Shown here piece by piece: positions 10,111 through 18,667 of a stretch of 64,000 bases of DNA. Every line of letters begins with the position of its first letter. The stretch's first letter is position 1. This DNA comes from Melastoma dodecandrum (taxonomy: Eukaryota; Streptophyta; Magnoliopsida; Myrtales; Melastomataceae), in assembly GCA_029817715.1 (NCBI GenBank), contig JARUPY010000156.1, positions 124,001-188,000 of the forward strand, read 5' to 3'. A model generated the notes under the pieces. That model worked only from the letters and a program-made list of their open reading frames with translations. It searched no databases and was not told the DNA's origin. The translations under genes and the position numbers were made by a program.

Positions 10111-10496
10111 ACAAAGGCTCTGAGCGTCCGGCCCGCGATCTCGAGCGATCGGCCGCTATCGCCCAAGCCGCTCGTCTCGATGACGTCCCAAAAGCCGCCG
10201 GACCTCTGTGCAGCCGACAAGCGGGGCCGTTGCGCCCTGACCTTAGGCCCGGGTTCGGACCGGCCGGCGCCCGCCCGGCATGGCGGTCCGGGCCGAGCGG
10301 CCCCGGACCTCCACGTCGCGGTGCAGGCCGCCGCCATGCGCGTCGACGAGCGCGGAGGAGAAGCCTGCGCCGAGCGCTCGGCGCGGGCGCGCGGCCGCCG
10401 GGCGGGCCGTCGGAGGGCGCCTTCGCGAATTCGGCCGGGGGGCGACCTGCCGCTCCCGTTCGGCCGACGGGAAGCGGGACATGCGGGCGGCCTCCG
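10111..10496. other. Gene-free stretch
   Basis: About 385 bp between the convergent Tyr/Gly-rich gene and allC. Nothing recognisable is encoded and no strong hairpin terminator was seen. Confidence 0.5.
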
Positions 10497-11777
10497 TCAT
10501 GGCGGGGTGTTCCGGAGCGGGGAGGGCGGGGCGGCGGGGTCGAAGCCGCGCAGGAAGGCGAGGAGGACGCGCAGCGCCGCCGCGACGTCCGGGGCCGCGA
10601 CCGATTCGGCCGGGTTGTGGCTGATGCCGCCCGCGCAGCGCACGAAGAGCATGCCGATCGGGCACAGGCCCGCCATGGCGAGCCCGTCGTGGCCGGCGCC
10701 GCTGGCGAGCTCCAGGGCGCGCAGGCCCTCGTCCCGCACCGCGCTCCCGAGCGCGGCCCGCAGGCCGGGCGAGCAGCGCGCGGCCTTCTCGTGGTAGAAG
10801 CGCTCAGCGACGAGCGACACGCCGCGCCGCGCCGCGATGCCGGCGAAGGCCTCGTCCATGGCGGCGATGGCGGCGAGGCGCGTGGCGTCCTCGGAGCTGC
10901 GCAGGTCGACCGTGAAGTCGACGCGCGACGGGATGACGTTGACGGCGCCGGGCTTCACCTCGACGCGGCCCACCGTGGCGACGAGGTCCGGCGTGTCCCG
11001 GGCCATGGCTTCGAGCGCGCAGGCCATCTCGGCCACGGCCGCGAAGGCGTCCCGCCGCAGGCGCATCGGCACCGTGCCGGCGTGGCCCGCGACGCCCGAC
11101 ACGGCGAAGCGGAAGCGGCTCGCGCCCGCGATGGCGGTGACGACGCCGACCGGCAGGTCCTCGGCCTCCAGCACCGGCCCCTGCTCGATATGGACCTCGA
11201 CGTAGCCGACGACGTCGCCGGGCCGGCGGGCGAGGGCCGGGATGGCGGCGGGGTCGCAGCCGAAGGCCCGCAGCGCCGCGCCGAGCGGGATCCCGTCCGC
11301 GTCGGCGGCGTCGAGCACGGCCGGATCGAAGCGGCCCGCCACCGCGCTCGAGCCCGCCAGGGCCTCGGGGAAGCGCACGCCCTCCTCGTCGCCGAAGGCG
11401 ATCACCTCGACGGCGAAGGGCAGGCGCTCGCCCGCCGCCGCGCGGGCCGCCACGGCCTCGATGGCCAGCACGACGCCGAGGCAGCCGTCGTAGCGTCCGG
11501 CGTCGCGCACCGTGTCGATGTGCGAGCCGAGGATCAGCGTTCCGGCCTCCGGCCCCGCCGCGGCGTAGCGGCCGACGACATTGCCCACCGCGTCGAGGTG
11601 GGCCGCCATGCCGGCCGCCTCCATCCAGCCCATCACCGTGGCGGCCGCGGCCCGGTGGGCCTCCGACAGGAACAGCCGCGTCAGCCGCCCGGGCTCGTCC
11701 GACAGGGATCCGAGCCGGTCGAGCCGGTCCATCATGGCGGCGGCCCGGGCCGGGATGGCGTCGGTCGCGGCGCTCAT
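10497..11777 (-). CDS. allC: Allantoate amidohydrolase / Zn-dependent carbamoylase
   Basis: A 426-residue M20-family metallohydrolase of the AllC/HyuC type, which hydrolyses allantoate (to ureidoglycine, CO2 and ammonia) or N-carbamoyl amino acids. Metal-binding blocks are visible in order: GSHIDTV near residue 84, DEEGVRFPE near 127, HIEQGPVLE near 195 and GISHNPAESV near the C terminus. Its ATG overlaps the stop of the glycerate-kinase gene (ATGA), so the two are translationally coupled. With urate and allantoin genes at 23 kb, the allantoate assignment is the better one. Specificity towards other carbamoyl compounds cannot be excluded. Confidence 0.85.
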   Translation of the reverse strand: MSAATDAIPARAAAMMDRLDRLGSLSDEPGRLTRLFLSEAHRAAAATVMGWMEAAGMAAHLDAVGNVVGRYAAAGPEAGTLILGSHIDTVRDAGRYDGCLGVVLAIEAVAARAAAGERLPFAVEVIAFGDEEGVRFPEALAGSSAVAGRFDPAVLDAADADGIPLGAALRAFGCDPAAIPALARRPGDVVGYVEVHIEQGPVLEAEDLPVGVVTAIAGASRFRFAVSGVAGHAGTVPMRLRRDAFAAVAEMACALEAMARDTPDLVATVGRVEVKPGAVNVIPSRVDFTVDLRSSEDATRLAAIAAMDEAFAGIAARRGVSLVAERFYHEKAARCSPGLRAALGSAVRDEGLRALELASGAGHDGLAMAGLCPIGMLFVRCAGGISHNPAESVAAPDVAAALRVLLAFLRGFDPAAPPSPLRNTPP

Positions 11778-13089
11778 GGCCGGACCTCGACGCTCGCCCG
11801 GGACGCCGCCGGGCGCGGCGGGACCTCGCCGACGAGGACGGCGCGGAAATCGTTGACGTTGGTGAGGGTCGGGCCGGTGACGACCTGGTCGCCGAGCGCC
11901 TCGAAGACCGCGTGGGCGTCGTTGTCGTCGAGGCGGGTCTTCGGATCGAGGCCGAGCGCGGCGGCGCGGCGCAGCGTGTCGGGCGTCACGATCGCGCCCG
12001 CCACCTCCTCGGCGCCGTCGACGCCGTCCGTGTCGCCCGCGATGGCGTGGACGGCCGGCAGGCCCTCCAGCGCCACCGCGAGCGCGAGGGCGAATTCGAC
12101 GTTGCGGCCGCCGCGGCCGGCGCCCCGCACCGTCACGGTGGTCTCTCCCCCGGAGATCAGCACGGCGGGGACGGGCGCCGGCTGCCCGTGCCGCGCCACC
12201 TGGCGGGCGATGCCGGCCATGACGCGGCCGAGCTCGCGGGACTCGCCCTCGATGGCGTCGCCGAGGATCACGGGCAGGACGCCGGCGGCCCGCGCCACGG
12301 CGGCGGCGGCTTCCAGCGACATCTGGGGCGCCGCGACGAGGCGCGTCTCGGCGCGGGCGAGCCGCGGGTCGCCGGGCTTGGGCGTCTCGTCGGCGCCGCG
12401 GGCGAGGTGTGCGGCGACGCGCGGCGGGGGCACGATGCCGTAGCGGTCCAGCACGGCGCGGGCCTCGGCGAAGGTCGACGGGTCCGCCACCGTGGGTCCG
12501 GAGGCGATCACGGCCGGGTCGTCGCCCGGCACGTCGGAGATCGCCAGCGTCACGAGCCGGGCCGGGTGGCAGGCGGCGGCGAGCCGGCCGCCCTTCACGG
12601 CGGAGACGTGTTTGCGGACCACGTTCATGTCGCCGATCGGGGCGCCCGAGCGGAGCAGGGCCGCGTTAAGGGCCTGCTCGTCCTCCAGCGTGAGCCCCGG
12701 CGCCGGCAGGCCGAGCAGCGCCGAGCCGCCGCCCGAGATCAGCGCGATCACCAGATCGTCCGCGCCCGAGGCCCGCGACGAGGTCGAGGATGCGCCCGCG
12801 CCCCCTCGGCGCCGCGCGCGTCGGGCACGGGGTGGGAGGCTTCCACGATCTCGATGGACCGGCAGGGCGCGACGTGGCGGTCGCGGGTCACGACGAGGCC
12901 GGAAAGCGGGCCGTCCCAGGCGGATTCGACGGCGCGGGCCATCTCGGCCGAGGCCTTGCCGGCGCCGATGACCAGCGTGCGGCCCCGCGGCCGCTCCGGC
13001 AGGGCGGGCGGCACGCAGAGCATGGGGGCGGCGGCCGCCACGGCGGCGTCGAACATGGCGCGCAGCAGGGCGCGGGCGTCGTGCGACAT
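11774..13089 (-). CDS. Glycerate 2-kinase (MOFRL family), two frameshifts
   Basis: This enzyme phosphorylates D-glycerate to 2-phosphoglycerate, the last step that feeds glyoxylate carbon into central metabolism. The N-terminal half (LVIGAGKASAEMARAVE near residue 40) runs from ATG 13089; the C-terminal half carries ALISGGGSALL, the SDVPGDDPAVIASGPT block and the MOFRL-domain LISGGETTVTVRG and AGDTDGVDG motifs. Two single extra G bases, near 12,800-12,812 and 12,770-12,776, separate the halves; removing both restores a standard protein of about 437 residues. The gene sits between the glxR remnant and allC on one transcript. Confidence 0.87.
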
Positions 13090-13093
13090 GGTC

Positions 13094-13258
13094 TCAGCTC
13101 CGCCGGCCGGCGCCGACCGCGCCGCCCGAAAGGGGCGCGTCGAGGTCGTGGCAGCCGGGCGCCGCGCCGCGGCGGGCGACGACCTCGTGGCCGCCGGCCA
13201 GGATGGGGCCCGCCACGGGCGTCCCCGTGATGCCGAGCCCGATGAAACCGATCGTCAT
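13094..13258 (-). pseudogene. Remnant of tartronate-semialdehyde reductase gene (internal deletion)
   Basis: The first residues (MTIGFIGLGITGTPVAGPIL) are the Rossmann-fold start of 2-hydroxy-3-oxopropionate reductase. They are followed directly by LDAPLSGGAVGA, which in the intact enzyme lies over 100 residues in, and then by a stop. The catalytic C-terminal two-thirds is missing. Position and order (hyi-glxR-glycerate kinase) fit this identity, and the ATG overlaps the end of the hyi remnant (ATGA). The loss is a large deletion, not a one-base error. Normal size is about 295 residues. Confidence 0.72.
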
Positions 13259-13410
13259 GCCGTCTCCCCCCGTTGCGATGCCGGCAGCCCGCGCGCCCAG
13301 CCGAGGCCGCGCGACATGGTCCCGGCCGGCTCCTCCGCAGCCGACCCCGCCCGCGTAGCCCTCCCGGTCGAGCGCGTCGAGCAGGACGGTATCATCGATC
13401 TCGACCGAGC
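13255..13410 (-). pseudogene. 3' remnant of hydroxypyruvate isomerase gene
   Basis: The end of a hydroxypyruvate isomerase is recognisable: EIDDTVLLDALDREGYAGG, then after a one-base shift near 13,335 the GLGWARGLP tail. In intact Hyi proteins this corresponds to the C-terminal block around GWVGCEY and the GL-W motif. The stop overlaps the glxR remnant start (ATGA), as expected for a former hyi-glxR operon. Everything upstream of about 13,410 has lost recognisable similarity. Confidence 0.6.
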
Positions 13411-13890
13411 CGGGGCCCGTGCCGGCCCGGATCGGCGAGCGCAGCGTCCGGGTCGCGCAGCAGGAGCGAGCGGTCGCTCCGGGGCATCGTCGGCGGCGGC
13501 TGCGCGAGGGCCACGGCGATGTCGGACGCCAGCCGTGCCTGTTCGGCATCCACGTCGCCGATCGGCGGCGAGACTGGACGCGTCGGTTCGAGGCGGAATG
13601 CAGCCTTCGCTGGCCCTGACGCGCGATGGAGGCCGTCGAAGCCCGGACGACCACGTCCAGGGACATCGGAGATCGGGTTCGACGACGGAGGTGTGTCGAC
13701 AGCGAGCGATCACCGGGTCCCATACCGGCAGCGATGGTACCACGAATCGCGAGAACGAGAGCAGATCGCGATCAGGTGGGGTCACCCGATCGCGTGACGA
13801 TGCTCCTCAAGAACAGGAACCGAGGGCTGGAGCTGCGGGCCAGGGCGGGCGGCAACAGCTCTAAGTCGAGCTCTCAGTCGAACGTCCGGC
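13411..13890. other. Gene-free stretch with a dispersed repeat
   Basis: No gene could be supported. On the minus strand an open segment (about 13,430-13,560) has plausible protein-like composition but no family was recognised; it may be more decayed operon. Bases 13,763-13,865 are a diverged copy of the repeat at 59,313-59,405 (shared core GCGTGACGATGCTCCTCAA). Confidence 0.5.
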
Positions 13891-14551
13891 TCACCGTTTC
13901 AGCGCCATCCCGAAGATCAGACGCTCGGTGACACGTTCTGCCAACAGATCGACCAGCTCGGGTTTGATCTCCCGGTCGATGACGCGGTCGATCATCAGGA
14001 GCACGAAGCCGTGGACGAGGGACCACGCGGTCACGACGGCGACGGAAACCTCCGGCGCGTTGCCGCCGTCGATCGCGAACGTATCCTCCCGTGCGCCGTC
14101 GAGGACGACGTCCCTGAGGACCGCCCGGGCGTACACGAGCGCCGAAAGGACGGCCGGCGGCAGACCCTCGACGTTCGGGAGCGCGCGACCGAACATCAGG
14201 CGATAGAGGGCGGGGTTCTCCAGGCCGAAGCCGATGTAACCCAGCCCGATCGCCCTCAAGCTCGCGACCCGCGCCGGCCGCACCGGCTTTCGCCTCCAGC
14301 ATGCGCGTGTGCAGCGCCTCGTAGCCCGTGAGCGCCACCGCGGCGATCAGCGCCTCCTTGTCGGTGAAATGCCGGTAGGAGGCCGCATGGCTCACCCCGG
14401 CGCGGCGGGCGACTTCGCGCAGCGAGAAGTCCCACCGCCCGGTCTCCGTCAGGATCGCGCCCGCGGTATCCAGCAGCGCGCGACGCAGGTCGCCATGATG
14501 GTACGTTTGCGAGCCCGATGCAGACGGCGTCACCAAAGGCCTCCCGCGCAT
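13891..14551 (-). CDS. TetR-family transcriptional regulator, one frameshift
   Basis: The N-terminal TetR helix-turn-helix is clear (LREVARRAGVSHAASYRHF, residues about 43-61). The frame changes near 14,275-14,285, where one extra G in GCGCGGGTCGCG separates it from the ligand-binding half (IGLGYIGFGLENPALYRLMF in the second frame), which runs to the stop at 13,891. The joined locus is about 219 residues, the normal size. It is divergent from the metallo-beta-lactamase-fold gene at 14,647 with 95 bp between the starts, so that gene is the probable target. Confidence 0.83.
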
Positions 14552-14646
14552 GTTGACAGTGGTTACAAACCCCGTATGTTGTCACTGGTAACACGGGCCG
14601 GATCGGTTGTCACACCCGTCCGCTCCCAGGAGCCGGGGCCACGAGC

Positions 14647-15336
14647 ATGAGACAGGTCGCAGAGAACGCCTGGGTACTGGCGATGGGCAATGCCAATGCG
14701 GTCCTGCTCCGGCAGGGCGAGGACCTGGCTCTGGTCGATGCGGGCTTCGCCGGCAAGGAACAGGTCGTCTTCGATGCGATCGCCACGCTCGGGCGACGGC
14801 CGGCGGACCTCAAGCATCTCGTCTTCACGCACGGGCACCCCGACCATATCGGCAGCGCCGCCGCGATCGTTCGCGGGACGGGGGCGCGGACCTACATGCA
14901 CGCCGCCGACACCCCGCTGGCCGAAAGCGGCGGCCCCTTCCGGCCGATGGCACCGGCGCCGGGTTTCGTGCACGCGCTCATGTACAAGCTGGTCTGGAAG
15001 CCGGACGAGCGCATGGCGCCGTTCCGCATCGACAGCACCATAGAGGACGGGGAGACGCTGCCGATCCTCGGCGGCCTGCAATCGATCCACGTGCCGGGGC
15101 ACTGTGCCGGGCAGGTCGCTTTCCTGTGGTGTGGCCACAACCTTCTGATCGGTGGCGACGCTTTCATCAACATCCTGGGCGTGAGCGACCCCATCGCCTT
15201 CGAAGACGAGGCGGAGGGACGGCGCAGTCAACGCAAGCTTGCAGCACTGGACTTTGACGTCGCCGTGTTCGGTCACGGCGCAGCCCTGACGCGTGACGCG
15301 TCCGCGAAGCTCCGCCGTTTCGTGCGTCGTCACTGA
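14647..15336 (+). CDS. Metallo-beta-lactamase-fold hydrolase
   Basis: A 229-residue MBL-fold protein. The zinc site is intact: FTHGHPDHIGS near residue 60, HVPGHCAGQ near 150, GGDAF near 170 and GHGAAL near the C terminus. It has no signal peptide, so it is not a secreted beta-lactamase; general thioesterase, lactonase or glyoxalase-II-like roles are possible. Divergent transcription from a TetR regulator suggests induction by a small hydrophobic or toxic compound. Confidence 0.85.
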   Translation: MRQVAENAWVLAMGNANAVLLRQGEDLALVDAGFAGKEQVVFDAIATLGRRPADLKHLVFTHGHPDHIGSAAAIVRGTGARTYMHAADTPLAESGGPFRPMAPAPGFVHALMYKLVWKPDERMAPFRIDSTIEDGETLPILGGLQSIHVPGHCAGQVAFLWCGHNLLIGGDAFINILGVSDPIAFEDEAEGRRSQRKLAALDFDVAVFGHGAALTRDASAKLRRFVRRH

Positions 15337-15710
15337 TGTGAGAGCCACTCCAGTGGTCGAACAGATCGAGGGGCGCCGGGTCGCCGAAGAGTCGCACGCG
15401 TCTCGGATCGACCGCCGTCCTGCCACGGATGTCGTCAAAGTATTGATGGCTCATTCCTGCCTCCATCGGAAGGAAAAGCCATGCTGCGCCCGGTCGTTTC
15501 CTCCCCCGCCGTACCGGCCCTGGGCCGTGTTCGACGGGCATCGACCCGTCCTGGAACGGCTGGCTTCGGACTGATCGGGCCCATCGGCACAGGACGCGGC
15601 CAGGTCGCAGGCCGACATCCCCCATGCCGGTGCGGATCGCGAAACACGTCCCGGGCGCGGGCCGGCGCCGGCCCCGCTCCCCCATCGCCCCCGCCCGCGC
15701 GATCACGCCC
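15337..15710. other. Gene-free stretch
   Basis: About 375 bp between the convergent MBL-fold and MFS genes. A minus-strand open frame crosses it but has no recognisable motif and no convincing start; nothing else was seen. Confidence 0.45.
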
Positions 15711-16964
15711 TCAGGCGGCGGCGGCAACGGCCCGGGCGATCGCGTGCCGCCGGCGGAACACGCCGAACCACACGAGCGTCAGCGCCAGCGCCGAGGCCAG
15801 GAGCGGCAGCCGCAGCCCGGTCCAATGCGCGGCCGTCCCCACCGCCAGGGTGCCGGCGGCGGCGGCCACCTGGGTGAAGAGGAACAGGGTGGACATCACC
15901 CGGCCGCGCTGCGCGTCCGCCACGTGCGCCTGCATGAGCGACACCGTGCCGGTGCGCCGCGTCTCGCCGAAGAAGCCGAACGCCACCATGCCCGAGAGCG
16001 CCAGCGCCAGCGCGGTCGCGCCCGCCAGGAGGTAGACCGCGCCCGCGAGGCCGAGCACGGCAGAGATCACGCGCGCGGGCGTGGCGGTGCCGGGCCCGCC
16101 ATGGGCCAGCCACAGGGCCGCGGCCGTGGCCCCGAGCCCCGCCGCGCTGAACATCGTCGCCAGCGTGCCGGCGCCGAGGGCCAGCACCGCGTCGGTATAG
16201 GCCGGCATCATGGCGTTGACCGACGCCGCCACGGCATCGCCGGCGAGGACCAGCACCAGGAGGCCCGACAGGCCGCGGTGGGCCAGGATGTAGTCGACCC
16301 CTTCGCGGAAATCGCCCCCGAGCGAGCCGCGCGCGGACCGGCCCTGCACGTAGCCCGCCGGGGTCCTCAAGAGCGCCGTCGTGCCGAAGAACACGAGGTA
16401 GCCGGCGACATTGGCCACGAAGGCCGGCCCTGCACCGCCATGGACCAGGATCCAGCCCGCGATGGCCGGGCCGGCGAAGACGGCGAACTGGCTATAGGCG
16501 GCGCCGACCGCGATGGCGGAGGGCAGCTTGTCCTTCGCCACGAAACGGGGCAGCAGCCCGTAGTTCGCCGGGATGCTGAAACCGTGGATGAGGCCGTGGG
16601 CGACGGCGCTGATGCAGATGACGGGCAGGTCGAGATGCCCCGTCAGCGCCAGGGCGGCGAGGCCGGCCGCCTTGGCCCAGTCGACGGCATAGGCCGCCAT
16701 CAGGATGCGGAGCCGGTCGTGCCGGTCGGCCAGCACGCCCCCGAGCGGCAGGACCAGGATCGTGGTGACGGTGGTGGCGGCGGAGACGAGGGCCAGCCAG
16801 GTGGTCGAGCGGGTCGCGTCCCAGGCGACCCAGGAGAACGTGATGGTCTGGACGAAATAGGTGATCCACGACGTGATCGAGCCGACCGAATAGATCCGGA
16901 AGTTGCGATCCGAGAAGGCGTTCCCGATCCCGCCGAGCCATCGCGCCACCCGCCACCCTCCCAA
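15711..16964 (-). CDS. MFS exporter (DHA3/EntS-like)
   Basis: A 417-residue inner-membrane transporter with about 12 hydrophobic segments. The N-terminal FSDRNFRIYSVGSITSWI stretch and the loop GGVLADRHDRLRIL between helices 2 and 3 are typical of the MFS_3/EntS group of drug and siderophore exporters. The second half repeats the pattern (ALGAGTLATMFSAAGLGAT). The gene is monocistronic. Substrate unknown. Confidence 0.85.
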   Translation of the reverse strand: MGGWRVARWLGGIGNAFSDRNFRIYSVGSITSWITYFVQTITFSWVAWDATRSTTWLALVSAATTVTTILVLPLGGVLADRHDRLRILMAAYAVDWAKAAGLAALALTGHLDLPVICISAVAHGLIHGFSIPANYGLLPRFVAKDKLPSAIAVGAAYSQFAVFAGPAIAGWILVHGGAGPAFVANVAGYLVFFGTTALLRTPAGYVQGRSARGSLGGDFREGVDYILAHRGLSGLLVLVLAGDAVAASVNAMMPAYTDAVLALGAGTLATMFSAAGLGATAAALWLAHGGPGTATPARVISAVLGLAGAVYLLAGATALALALSGMVAFGFFGETRRTGTVSLMQAHVADAQRGRVMSTLFLFTQVAAAAGTLAVGTAAHWTGLRLPLLASALALTLVWFGVFRRRHAIARAVAAAA

Positions 16965-17090
16965 GCCGAGCAGCCCGCAGGATAGCGTGACGGCGCGTCC
17001 TGTCGATGATCCGAACGATGAGGTCGGCCCGCTCGTGCGGCGCGCAAATCGAAGACAGACACCGTCGAGAAGGGTCGCCTGCAGAGTCGG

Positions 17091-17633
17091 TTACAAGCCC
17101 CATTTCCGCCCATCGCTGGACAGACTGATCGGGACCGGCTCTCCGTCGACGGATATAGTCGGGCCGCCGAGCGCGTTCCATCGGAAGAGGCTCACATGCC
17201 AACCACCCGGGATCATACGGGAACGGTCGATCATACCATCGGCACCGGCCGCGCGCGCCGCATCCGCGTTCTGCCACGAGGAAGGTTCCTGACCAGCTCC
17301 CAAGACCGACCGCCAAGGCGCGTCGGACCTGTCGCGGTCGATCCCGAGGAGACGACAGGCATCGTCGTCGTGTTGATCGAGCACATGGGCTTCGCCGACG
17401 AGGAGTGGTACGACGACGCGAGGGCGACCGTCCTCACGCATGTAGCCGGAAATCGCGATCGCCGCCCATTCACGTCGTGGGCTCATGTATAGCGCGGGTT
17501 GGCCCGGGCGATGGTACCGTCCGGCGCTCTCTGGCCGGGGCGGAGCAAGAACCTCGTCTATGCGGTCGAGGAGGACGGATCGGAAGAATGTCCCGCTGAT
17601 CGTGCGCAAAGCAGGATTCGGAACCTTGGTCAT
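17091..17633 (-). CDS. RES-domain protein (NAD-phosphorylase/ADP-ribosylation fold family)
   Basis: A 180-residue RES-family protein: the GRYHRPGQPALYMS block near residue 38, the VVVPLLVG strand, and the late HVSLFRWN end are characteristic. RES proteins are mostly the toxic partner of Xre-RES toxin-antitoxin pairs that deplete NAD, although solitary members exist. No antitoxin gene lies beside it. It has a strong GAGGAG ribosome site. The left end of the 4.1-kb transposon is only 26-34 bp upstream of its start codon, so its native upstream region now lies at 21,775. Whether it is expressed or active is unknown. Confidence 0.75.
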   Translation of the reverse strand: MTKVPNPALRTISGTFFRSVLLDRIDEVLAPPRPESAGRYHRPGQPALYMSPRREWAAIAISGYMREDGRPRVVVPLLVGEAHVLDQHDDDACRLLGIDRDRSDAPWRSVLGAGQEPSSWQNADAARAAGADGMIDRSRMIPGGWHVSLFRWNALGGPTISVDGEPVPISLSSDGRKWGL

Positions 17634-17658
17634 CGTGCTCCTCTCCCGGCGCCGGCGT

Positions 17659-17685
17659 GAAGGCCGGGTAGTGGGTCATTTTGAA
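17659..17685 (+). repeat. Left end of the 4.1-kb transposon: target duplication plus terminal inverted repeat
   Basis: Bases 17,659-17,666 (GAAGGCCG) are an exact direct copy of 21,767-21,774. The inverted repeat at 17,667-17,685 matches the reverse complement of 21,748-21,766 at 18 of 19 positions. It begins GGTAGTG, like the GGTnnTG ends known for IS1-family elements. Confidence 0.88.
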
Positions 17686-17764
17686 ACTGCCCCTGGTTGA
17701 CCACGGTGGATCACCCGTTGTCTGTGTGCCATGGTGACGGCAGAACGGACCGGGGGAGATTGGT

Positions 17765-17956
17765 ATGAGCGATCCTTTCGAGGAGGCAGACAAGGCGCTG
17801 CGAGAGTTGGCCGAAAAGCGGATCGCGAGAATGCCCGAGTTCCTTAAGCGGGTCGAGGATGAGCTAGAGCGCCGAGGCTACGAGGTGCGTGGCAAAACGA
17901 TCAAAGAGGTGGAAGAGATCGTTGCGCGGGCGCCGACGAAGAAGCCGCATCCGTGA
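17765..17956 (+). CDS. Small charged protein of unknown function
   Basis: 63 residues, rich in Glu, Lys and Arg and probably mostly helical (ADKALRELAEKRIARMPEFL and following). A strong GGGGAG site precedes the ATG. Its stop overlaps the GTG of the next gene (GTGA), so the two are translationally coupled. No family was recognised. It is the first passenger gene inside the left end of the transposon. Confidence 0.65.
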   Translation: MSDPFEEADKALRELAEKRIARMPEFLKRVEDELERRGYEVRGKTIKEVEEIVARAPTKKPHP

Positions 17957-18187
17957 CAACCCGCCCCAAGCGCCCCCGCGACCCCAACCAACTCGCGAAG
18001 AGGATCGTGGACTTGTCCACGGTGCAGATCTCGGATCAACACTCCGGAGACGCTCTTGAGCGTGAAAAAACAGAAAGGACAGGCAGGCGGGTTGAAGGGA
18101 GGTCGCGCCCGTGCTGCCGCGCTCACTCCAGACCAGCGGTCTGAAATAGCGGCGATAGCTGCGCAAGCCCGTTGGAAGAAAGACTAG
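17953..18187 (+). CDS. Small conserved protein with Gly-Gly/RW tail, one frameshift
   Basis: The start MTTRPKRPRDPNQLAKRIVD is a pattern seen in many short Rhizobiales proteins. The expected tail, with a GGLKGGRARAA block, LTPDQR and a final ARWKK, is present in the next frame; the switch is explained by one extra base near 18,054-18,058. The corrected locus is about 77 residues and ends at a TAG that sits inside a rho-independent terminator. Function unknown; the basic Gly-Gly/Ala-rich tail suggests nucleic-acid binding. Confidence 0.65.
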
Positions 18188-18205
18188 GCGGCTTTTCCGC
18201 CTTTG
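18186..18205 (+). terminator. Rho-independent terminator
   Basis: A six-base-pair stem AGGCGG/CCGCCT with a CTTTT loop (18,186-18,202) followed by TTG. It overlaps the stop codon of the preceding small gene, which supports the corrected gene end. Confidence 0.65.
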
Positions 18206-18229
18206 TCGTCCCGACGCTCTTCCACGTCA

Positions 18230-18658
18230 TCACGAAAAGTCGAACAGCATGGGAATTGGAGGCTGATCACTTTTCATGTCGTTATATACTTCCACGTCAG
18301 TTGATAGCTGAACACAATCACCGACAATTTGCTCGCGTCTCTGAATGAACGCCTTGTGCATATGTGGTCTGGGCGCATCCTTCATGATCGCCCAAAAGGT
18401 GTGTTGGACTCCACCTTTGGTCACTCGTACAGCGTGGTTTACACGGTAGCGCCTACCCTTTGCGTCGGTCGCGTACTCTTCTCGCAGGGCAGTTGACATA
18501 TCTTCAGCGAGTTTGGCGAATGGGTCTGTTTCCGGTGTTTGTATAAGCCCTTTGCGAACGCCCCACATGACTGCTTCCCTGGCAGTGGCGGGGATTGCAC
18601 CGTGCTCGTGCTCATAACGGCGCCAGATGCTTTGCAAAGTCTCTTTGTACGTAGCCAC
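18230..18658 (-). CDS. Transposon passenger protein of unknown function
   Basis: 142 residues, starting MATYKETLQSIWRRYEHEHG, with a low-GC coding bias unlike the chromosome. Its start lies 10 bp downstream of the antitoxin gene stop, so it is probably the third gene of that operon (toxin, antitoxin, this). The middle part is basic (KGRRYRVNHAVRVTKGG). No signal peptide, membrane segment or known domain was recognised. Confidence 0.7.
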   Translation of the reverse strand: MATYKETLQSIWRRYEHEHGAIPATAREAVMWGVRKGLIQTPETDPFAKLAEDMSTALREEYATDAKGRRYRVNHAVRVTKGGVQHTFWAIMKDAPRPHMHKAFIQRREQIVGDCVQLSTDVEVYNDMKSDQPPIPMLFDFS

Positions 18659-18667
18659 AGATATCTC

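Noticed and set aside
15167..15727. A minus-strand frame between the MBL-fold and MFS genes
   Set aside because: It overlaps the MBL-fold gene and has no convincing start or family.
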